Shown: piece by piece, positions 58,036 to 64,000 of the stretch
How the letters are laid out: every line of letters starts with the position of its first letter
Numbering within the stretch: position 1 is the stretch's first letter
Source: Pantoea anthophila
GTDB taxonomy: Bacteria; Pseudomonadota; Gammaproteobacteria; Enterobacterales; Enterobacteriaceae
Length of the DNA: 64,000 nt
Assembly (NCBI RefSeq): GCF_006494375.1
Contig: NZ_VHIZ01000012.1
Location: 1-64,000 of the forward strand
Direction: 5' to 3'
The notes under the pieces: generated by a model
What the model saw: the letters and a program-made list of their open reading frames with translations, nothing else
Database searches by the model: none
Told to the model about the DNA's origin: nothing
Position numbers and translations under genes: made by a program

Positions 58036-59571
58036 TCAGAGTGAGGTATTTCGCGGCGGGTTGCGGTCCAGCAGCTCAACGCTGCCATCCTCATTCTGTT
58101 GCTCCAGAATCACATCAAATCCCCACAGCCGATGCACGTGCTTCAGCACTTCGCGGCGGCTCTTGTCCAGCGGCGTGCGGCTCTGCGGTACATAGCGCAG
58201 GGTCAGCGAACGGTCACCGCGCAGATCGACATTATAAACCTGAATATTGGGTTCGAGATTACTCAGGTTGTATTGGGCAGAGAGCTGCTGGCGGATCGCC
58301 CGATAGCCAGCCTCATCGTGAATGGCGGCGATTTCGAGATAGTTGTTGCGGTCATCATCCAGCACGGTAAACAGCCGGAAGTCGCGCATCACCTTCGGCG
58401 ACAGGAACTGGCTGATGAAGCTCTCATCCTTAAACTCACGCATCGCAAAATGGAGCGTATCCAGCCAGTCAGAACCCGCAATATCCGGGAACCAGTAGCG
58501 ATCCTCTTCGGTAGGGGACTGACAGATACGCTTGATATCCTGCATCATCGCGAAGCCCAGAGCATAGGGGTTAATGCCGTTATACCACTGGCTGTTATAG
58601 GGCGGCTGATAGACCACATTGGTATGGCTGTGCAGAAACTCCATCATGAAGCGTTCCGACACTTTACCTTCGTCATAGAGGTGATTAAGGATGGTGTAGT
58701 GCCAGAAGGTTGCCCAGCCCTCATTCATCACCTGAGTCTGCTTCTGCGGATAGAAATACTGGCTCACCTTGCGCACAATGCGCAGGATCTCACGCTGCCA
58801 CGGCTCCAGCAGCGGCGCATTCTTCTCCATGAAATAGAGCAGGTTCTCCTGCGGCTCAGAAGGATAGCGTGCGGCTTCGAACGTGACCGCCTCTTTTTCA
58901 CGCCGCGGCAGCGTGCGCCAGAGCGTGTTCACCTGACTCTGCAGATACTCCTCCCGGCTTTTCTGGCGGGCTTTCTCCTCCTGCAGAGAGATCTTCTGCG
59001 GGCGTTTATAGCGATCCACGCCATAATTCATTAAGGCGTGGCAGGAGTCGAGCAGCCGCTCCACCTCTTCAACGCCATAACGCTCTTCGCAGTCACTGAT
59101 ATAGTTTTTGGCAAACAGCAGGTAATCGACAATCGATCCGGCATCCGTCCAGCTACGGAACAGGTAGTTATTTTTGAAGAAAGAGTTATGACCATAGCAG
59201 GCATGTGCCATCACCAGCGCCTGCATGGTCATGGTGTTCTCTTCCATCAGGTAGGCGATGCAGGGATTGGAGTTGATGACAATCTCATAGGCCAGGCCCT
59301 GCTGACCGTGCTTATAGCGCTGCTCGGTTTCGATAAACTTTTTGCCGAATGACCAGTGTGAATAGTTGATTGGCATGCCGACGCTGGAATAGGCATCCAT
59401 CATCTGTTCAGAGGTAATCACTTCGATTTGGTGCGGGTAGGTATCCAGACGGTAGAGCTTCGCGACGCGGTCGATCTCCGCTAAGTAGACATCAAGCAGT
59501 TCGAATGTCCAGTCTGGTCCGTCATTGAGTCGTTTGCTGTCTCTGATGGCTTCGTCAAAGATTGTCGTCAT
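58036..59571 (-). CDS. ycgB: SpoVR-family protein YcgB
   Basis: A 511-residue SpoVR-family protein close to E. coli YcgB (510). Segments such as GPDWTFELLDVYLAEIDRVAKLYRLDTYPHQIEVITSEQMMDAYSSVGMPINYSHWSFGKKFIETE and NEGWATFWHYTILNHLYDEGKV are diagnostic; the His/Glu-rich motifs suggest metal binding. In E. coli it is a stationary-phase gene often linked to yeaG/yeaH functions. Role not well defined. Confidence 0.94.
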   Translation of the reverse strand: MTTIFDEAIRDSKRLNDGPDWTFELLDVYLAEIDRVAKLYRLDTYPHQIEVITSEQMMDAYSSVGMPINYSHWSFGKKFIETEQRYKHGQQGLAYEIVINSNPCIAYLMEENTMTMQALVMAHACYGHNSFFKNNYLFRSWTDAGSIVDYLLFAKNYISDCEERYGVEEVERLLDSCHALMNYGVDRYKRPQKISLQEEKARQKSREEYLQSQVNTLWRTLPRREKEAVTFEAARYPSEPQENLLYFMEKNAPLLEPWQREILRIVRKVSQYFYPQKQTQVMNEGWATFWHYTILNHLYDEGKVSERFMMEFLHSHTNVVYQPPYNSQWYNGINPYALGFAMMQDIKRICQSPTEEDRYWFPDIAGSDWLDTLHFAMREFKDESFISQFLSPKVMRDFRLFTVLDDDRNNYLEIAAIHDEAGYRAIRQQLSAQYNLSNLEPNIQVYNVDLRGDRSLTLRYVPQSRTPLDKSRREVLKHVHRLWGFDVILEQQNEDGSVELLDRNPPRNTSL

Positions 59572-60075
59572 AGCGCACCTCTTTGTGGCAAACCGGCTGA
59601 CCCGAAAGACAACCCGTTCTGGTTATTTAAGGCTTCATCCTGAAAAAGGGAACCCGAAAAAAACTGAGCGAACACAACAATGATAGCCCACTGTCGCCTA
59701 TCCGAAATGCGAACTCAAATGAAATCTTTGGCACAAAATCATTAAGTGTGAGGCAACAGGGAATTTAACCGTTTTTAATTCGACCCATACGCCCGATTGC
59801 GGAATAAAATCCTGTTTATAAGTGGAATGTATGAGGTTGAATGATTCTCCTGCCATGCGCAGATTTAACTGCCTTTGTTGTCATTTATTTCTGCTTTTAA
59901 GGAATAAGGCGCATAAAGCGCTGAAATTCATCGTGCAGCAAGATTTTAGTTACCTGAAAAGTGAAAAAGATGTGAAATGGATGCTGTGATTTCGGGGTGG
60001 TGTCCGCTGCGGTGATCCGCTGACTATCATCTTCTGAACAGTGAATTATGCTTTTAGACGTTGGATGGGGAAACT
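59572..60075. other. ycgB/dadA intergenic region
   Basis: About 500 AT-rich bases between divergent ycgB and dadA, without a supported gene. It should carry both promoters and, by analogy with E. coli dadAX, Lrp and CRP sites; I could not place a specific site with confidence. Confidence 0.5.
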
Positions 60076-61377
60076 ATGCACGTAGTGATTCTTGGAAGTG
60101 GGGTTGTCGGCGTAGCCAGTGCCTGGTATCTGGCGCGAGCCGGACATCAGGTCACCGTCATCGATCGTCAGCCTGCCGCGGCGATGGAAACCAGCGCGGG
60201 CAATGCCGGTCAGATCTCGCCAGGTTATGCCGCCCCCTGGGCCGCGCCAGGCGTGCCGCTGAAAGCGGTCAAGTGGATGTTCCAGCGCCACGCGCCGCTG
60301 GCTATCCGGCTGGATGGCAGCAGCTTTCAGCTGGAGTGGATGTGGCACATGCTGCGCAACTGCGACATCAACCACTATCAGCAGAATAAAAGCCGCATGG
60401 TGCGGATTGCCGAATACAGCCGGGACTGCCTGAAAGCGCTGCGGAGTGAAACCGGCATCGCCTATGAAGGCCGGCAGGGCGGAACGCTGCAGCTGTTCCG
60501 CACCCAGCAACAGTTCGACAGCGCCAGCAAGGATATTGCGGTGCTGCGTGACGCGGGGGTGCCTTATGAACTGCTGCAGGCCGATGAGCTGTCACGTGTG
60601 GAACCTGCACTGGCGGCAACCCGGCATAAACTCACCGGTGGATTACGTCTCCCCAACGATGAAACCGGCGACTGTCAGCTCTTTACCCAGCGGCTGGCAA
60701 AGATGGCCGAAGAGGCGGGCGTGGTATTCCGCTTCAACACCCCGGTCGATCATCTGCTGCGCGACGGAAATCGCATTTATGGCGTGAAGTGCGGTGATGA
60801 GATCATCAAAGCAGACAGCTATGTGGTGGCCTTTGGCTCTTACTCCACGGCGCTGCTGAAGAACGTTCTGAGCATCCCGGTTTATCCGCTCAAGGGTTAT
60901 TCACTCACCATTCCGATCAAAAATCCCGACGCCGCACCGGTTTCCACCATCCTCGATGAAACCTACAAAGTGGCGGTGACCCGGTTTGACGATCGTATCC
61001 GCGTTGGCGGGATGGCAGAGATTGTTGGTTTTAACACCAAACTGACCGAAGCGCGGCGGGAAACGCTGGAGATGGTGGTCAGTGATCTCTATCCTGAAGG
61101 CGGTCATCTTGCACAGGCGAGTTTCTGGACCGGTTTACGTCCTATGACGCCAGACGGTACGCCAATTGTCGGCGCCACCCCCATCTCTAATCTCTGGCTC
61201 AACACCGGTCACGGAACGCTGGGCTGGACGATGGCGTGTGGTTCAGGGCAGTTACTGGCCGATCTGATCTCCGGTAAAACGCCGGCGATTGCGGCGGATG
61301 ACTTAGCGGTATTCCGCTACTTACCTGGTTTCGCGGCGACCTCATCGCCGCTGCGTAACGCCAGCGCAACTCGTTAA
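60076..61377 (+). CDS. dadA: D-amino acid dehydrogenase DadA
   Basis: A 433-residue membrane-associated flavoenzyme (E. coli 432) that deaminates D-alanine and other D-amino acids to 2-oxo acids, feeding electrons to the respiratory chain. FAD motif [29 protein letters not shown] starts at residue 3; [22 protein letters not shown] and [23 protein letters not shown] are family signatures. The ATG at 60076 with GGGGAAACT upstream was chosen. First gene of dadAX. Confidence 0.96.
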   Translation: MHVVILGSGVVGVASAWYLARAGHQVTVIDRQPAAAMETSAGNAGQISPGYAAPWAAPGVPLKAVKWMFQRHAPLAIRLDGSSFQLEWMWHMLRNCDINHYQQNKSRMVRIAEYSRDCLKALRSETGIAYEGRQGGTLQLFRTQQQFDSASKDIAVLRDAGVPYELLQADELSRVEPALAATRHKLTGGLRLPNDETGDCQLFTQRLAKMAEEAGVVFRFNTPVDHLLRDGNRIYGVKCGDEIIKADSYVVAFGSYSTALLKNVLSIPVYPLKGYSLTIPIKNPDAAPVSTILDETYKVAVTRFDDRIRVGGMAEIVGFNTKLTEARRETLEMVVSDLYPEGGHLAQASFWTGLRPMTPDGTPIVGATPISNLWLNTGHGTLGWTMACGSGQLLADLISGKTPAIAADDLAVFRYLPGFAATSSPLRNASATR

Positions 61378-61396
61378 GTATTCAGGGAGAGAGAGG

Positions 61397-62467
61397 ATGT
61401 CACGTCCGATTGTCGCGACCATCAACCCGGAGGCGTTACGTCATAACCTGGCTATCGTGCGCCAGGCCGCCCCCGCATCCCGCGTCTGGTCAGTGGTTAA
61501 AGCCAATGCTTACGGCCACGGTATTGATCGGGTACGCGAGCCGCTGTCTGACACCGATGGCTTCGCGCTGCTCAATATGGAAGAGGCGATCCTGCTGCGC
61601 GAGCGCGGCTGGAACAAACCGATTCTGCTGCTGGAAGGCTTTTTCAGGCCGGAAGATTTGCAACTGATCGACCGCTATCGCCTGACCACCAGCGTTCACA
61701 GTAACTGGCAGATTAAAGCGCTGGCGAACGCCAGACTCTCAGCGCCGGTGGATATCTATCTTAAGGTCAACAGCGGGATGAACCGGCTCGGTTTTCGGCC
61801 GGAACAGGTCAGCGGGGCCTGGCAGAGCCTGCGTGCGCTGAGCAACACAGGCGAGATGACGCTGATGGCGCATTTTGCTGACGCCGAAAACCCCGAGGGA
61901 CTGATTGCGCCCATGCAGCGCATTGAGCAGGCGGCAGAAGGACTCAACTGTCCGCGATCGCTCTCCAACTCCGCCTGTACGCTGTGGCATCCCGAAGCGC
62001 ATTTCGACTGGGTTCGCCCGGGTATCGTGCTCTATGGTGCGTCACCCAGCGGCGACTGGCAGGATATCGCGGGCAGCGGCCTGAAACCGGTGATGACGTT
62101 AAGCAGTGAGATCATCGCCGTGCAGCAGCTGCAGGCGGGCGACGGGGTCGGCTACGGCTACCGCTATCATGCCAGCGCCGCGCAGCGGATTGGCGTGGTC
62201 GCCTGTGGTTATGCCGACGGCTATCCACGGCATGCCCCGACCGGCACCCCCGTCTGCGTTGACGGCGTGATGACCCAGGTCGTCGGCGCGGTGTCGATGG
62301 ATATGATCACGGTGGATCTGACCCCCTGTCCCCAGGCGGGAATCGGCTCAGCGGTTGAGCTGTGGGGCGAGCAGGTGAAAATCGATCAGGTGGCGAAAGC
62401 AGCCGGAACGGTAGGGTACGAGCTGATGTGCGCGCTGGCACCCCGCGTTCCGGTCACTCTCAGCTAA
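61397..62467 (+). CDS. dadX: catabolic alanine racemase DadX
   Basis: A 356-residue PLP-dependent racemase (same length as E. coli DadX) converting L-alanine to D-alanine for DadA. The PLP lysine is Lys35 ([10 protein letters not shown]), and the second catalytic residue lies in [22 protein letters not shown] precedes the ATG, 19 bases after dadA. Its end overlaps that of the convergent MFS gene by eight bases. Confidence 0.96.
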   Translation: MSRPIVATINPEALRHNLAIVRQAAPASRVWSVVKANAYGHGIDRVREPLSDTDGFALLNMEEAILLRERGWNKPILLLEGFFRPEDLQLIDRYRLTTSVHSNWQIKALANARLSAPVDIYLKVNSGMNRLGFRPEQVSGAWQSLRALSNTGEMTLMAHFADAENPEGLIAPMQRIEQAAEGLNCPRSLSNSACTLWHPEAHFDWVRPGIVLYGASPSGDWQDIAGSGLKPVMTLSSEIIAVQQLQAGDGVGYGYRYHASAAQRIGVVACGYADGYPRHAPTGTPVCVDGVMTQVVGAVSMDMITVDLTPCPQAGIGSAVELWGEQVKIDQVAKAAGTVGYELMCALAPRVPVTLS

Positions 62468-63653
62468 GCGCGGTCAGACTGCCGCGCATTTTTCTGCTGC
62501 AGCGCCAGGCGATAAAGGCCAGCGCTGCACCCATCAGCATCATCAGACTCAGTGACAGCTTCTCCGCCACCGGCAGTGTGACAATAATCAGGCTGCCTGC
62601 GGCACCGCCCGCCATCTGAATAAATCCCTGTAACGCCGACGCCACACCGGCCTGCTGCTGGTAAGGCTCCAGCGCATAGCTGGTGGCCGGGCCAACGGTG
62701 AAGGCCAGACCGGCAACAGAAACCGCCACCGGGAACATGTAGAGCGCCCAGTGCGTCTGCATCGCCGCCGGGAAGATCTGCATCCCGGCAACCAGCAGCA
62801 CCGCGCCCAGCAGCATGGTGAAGAATCCCATCGCCAGGCAGAAAGGCCGGCCCGCCTTGCGAATCGCTTTATTGACGAACATGCTGACAAACATGATCCA
62901 GAAACCATTTGCGCCAAAAGCAAAGGAGAACTGGATCGGCGTCAGCCCGCCTTCGGTCATCAGCACCTGAGGTGCCAGCGATACGTAGGTCAGCACCATG
63001 CCCAGTGCACCGGCATTGGCGAACGCAAACGCCAGAAAGCGTGGCTGACGCAGGATGGCGGCGTACTGCTTCACCGGTAAGCCTTTTACCCGCAGGGTAT
63101 CTGCCGGACGCGTCTCGGGCAGGCCGATCAGCACCAGCAGCGTAATCACCACACCATAGGCGCAGAGGAACCAGAAGGGCGCGCGCCAGCCGAAGGCGCT
63201 GGCCAGCAGGCCGCCCAGCAGCGGGGCCAGCGCCGGGACAATGTTCAGTGCGCCATTCAGAAAGCCGTAAGCGCGGGCAGCGGCATCGCCACTGAGGCGG
63301 TCACGCACGCCGCTGAAGGCGACGACCGCGCTGCAGCAGACGCCGCAGCCCTGCACCAGACGGGCAATCACGAACAGCGGGAAGGAGGTGGCGGTGGCGG
63401 CAATCACGCTGCCGGCGATGTAGAGCGCCAGCCCCAGCAGAGCGATGGGCTTACGGCCATAATTGTCCACCAGCGGCCCGGTCACCAGCTGTCCCAGCCC
63501 CATCACCAGCAGAAAGAGAGGAATGGTGGTCTGCACCAGACTGACCGGGGTATTCAGCCCTTCAGCAATCTGCGGCAGCGTGGGCAAATAGAGGTCAATG
63601 CCTAAGGGTGCCAGCAGCACCAGGCTCAATAACAATAAAGTAAATTTTTGCAT
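62460..63653 (-). CDS. Bcr/CflA-family multidrug MFS exporter
   Basis: A 397-residue drug/proton antiporter of the DHA1 type with twelve helices. [19 protein letters not shown] (helix 1) and [16 protein letters not shown] (loop 2-3 motif) are typical of the Bcr/CflA group; [25 protein letters not shown] replaces the usual RFLQGLGAA-type motif B with two cysteines. Substrate unknown. No E. coli gene occupies this place beside dadX, so it is a lineage-specific insertion here or a displaced paralogue. Confidence 0.88.
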   Translation of the reverse strand: MQKFTLLLLSLVLLAPLGIDLYLPTLPQIAEGLNTPVSLVQTTIPLFLLVMGLGQLVTGPLVDNYGRKPIALLGLALYIAGSVIAATATSFPLFVIARLVQGCGVCCSAVVAFSGVRDRLSGDAAARAYGFLNGALNIVPALAPLLGGLLASAFGWRAPFWFLCAYGVVITLLVLIGLPETRPADTLRVKGLPVKQYAAILRQPRFLAFAFANAGALGMVLTYVSLAPQVLMTEGGLTPIQFSFAFGANGFWIMFVSMFVNKAIRKAGRPFCLAMGFFTMLLGAVLLVAGMQIFPAAMQTHWALYMFPVAVSVAGLAFTVGPATSYALEPYQQQAGVASALQGFIQMAGGAAGSLIIVTLPVAEKLSLSLMMLMGAALAFIAWRCSRKMRGSLTALS

Positions 63654-63780
63654 AACAACCAGAGGGTAAACGTTCTGTTAAAAAACGAGCCGAAGAGGGT
63701 AATGATTCAGAGGGGAAAAAGAAAGCGTAAGCTGTGCGGAAAGTGCGATGCCTGCTTTTTACAGGCATCGCGGCTTTAAC

Positions 63781-64000
63781 TCAGTAAGCGCCGTCGCGAC
63801 GTAACACGACGCCTGCGGTTTTGAACAGAATGGCAATATCGGTCCAGAGTGCCCAGTTTTTCACATACCAGGAGTCAAAGTAGACGCGGGTATCGTAGTC
63901 GATATCGTTGCGTCCGCTGACCTGCCACAGGCCGGTCATGCCGGGCTTGGCCATCAGATAGTAATCCACATCGCCGGCGTAACGCTCCAGCTCCGCCTCA
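63781..64000 (-). CDS. wbaP: sugar-phosphate transferase (WbaP/AmsG type), C-terminal part
   Basis: The last 72 residues of a polyisoprenyl-phosphate hexose-1-phosphate transferase; the start lies beyond the window. The segments KPGMTGLWQVSGRND, DYDTRVYFDSWYVKNW and the ending VVLRRDGAY match WbaP and the Erwinia AmsG protein, which load galactose-1-phosphate or glucose-1-phosphate on undecaprenyl phosphate, first step of exopolysaccharide (amylovoran/stewartan-type) or O-antigen synthesis. An exopolysaccharide cluster is therefore expected just outside. Confidence 0.85.
   Translation of the reverse strand, partial: EAELERYAGDVDYYLMAKPGMTGLWQVSGRNDIDYDTRVYFDSWYVKNWALWTDIAILFKTAGVVLRRDGAY

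Overview
The window looks like chromosomal DNA of an enterobacterium of the Erwiniaceae, most probably Pantoea or a close relative. Nearly every core gene has an Escherichia coli counterpart recognisable from its protein sequence. Gene order follows the E. coli yoa/yeb block and the min-ycg-fadR-dad block, which here lie next to each other. The last bases hold the end of a WbaP/AmsG-type sugar transferase, as expected beside an exopolysaccharide cluster. All identifications come from reading the sequence; no database search was run.

Layout. 1-5.7 kb is an accessory stretch. It starts AT-rich and partly decayed, then carries an orphan polymorphic-toxin-like protein with a WapI-type immunity gene, an IraP-like anti-adaptor, a zinc alcohol dehydrogenase (adhP) and several very small genes, including two single-helix membrane proteins of 57 and 45 residues and a His-rich lipoprotein with a triplicated repeat. 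5.8-14.4 kb holds an OafA-type acyltransferase, the spermidine exporter mdtJI and the choline-to-glycine-betaine osmoprotection locus betIBA/betT. 14.5-31.4 kb is the yeb block: MFS exporter, DUF1272 protein, pphA, rsmF, letBA, msrC, proQ, prc, htpX, yebQ, kdgR, yobH, yebO and an MBL-fold hydrolase. 31.4-44.6 kb holds a yobF-like mini-ORF, cspC, rlmA, yobD, manXYZ, yoaE, pdeD, sdaA, nudL, pabB, yoaH and yoaB. 44.6-52.6 kb holds a frameshifted lipoprotein gene, two small genes, yoaA, tsaB, a Slp-family lipoprotein, fadD and rnd. 52.6-64 kb holds minCDE, ycgL, ycgM, ycgN, dsbB, fadR, ycgB, dadAX, a Bcr/CflA-type exporter and the partial sugar transferase.

Shared functions. Four envelope functions cluster: Prc and HtpX proteolysis, LetAB lipid transport, DsbB disulfide formation and lipoproteins. 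Carbon uptake and breakdown is represented by ManXYZ, KdgR, SdaA, DadAX and FadD with its regulator FadR. Readable control sites include a BetI-like operator in the betI/betT gap, a FadR-like operator before fadD, and a perfect inverted repeat resembling an Mlc/NagC operator beside a CRP-like site before manX.

The most noteworthy points are the orphan toxin/immunity pair, several small genes that simple ORF length cut-offs would miss, the yobF-like mini-ORF, a lipoprotein gene broken by an apparent AC-dinucleotide insertion, the absence of mgrB, mntP and nhaB from positions where E. coli has them, a long unexplained leader before yoaE, and twin GGGA-loop palindromes between letB and rsmF.
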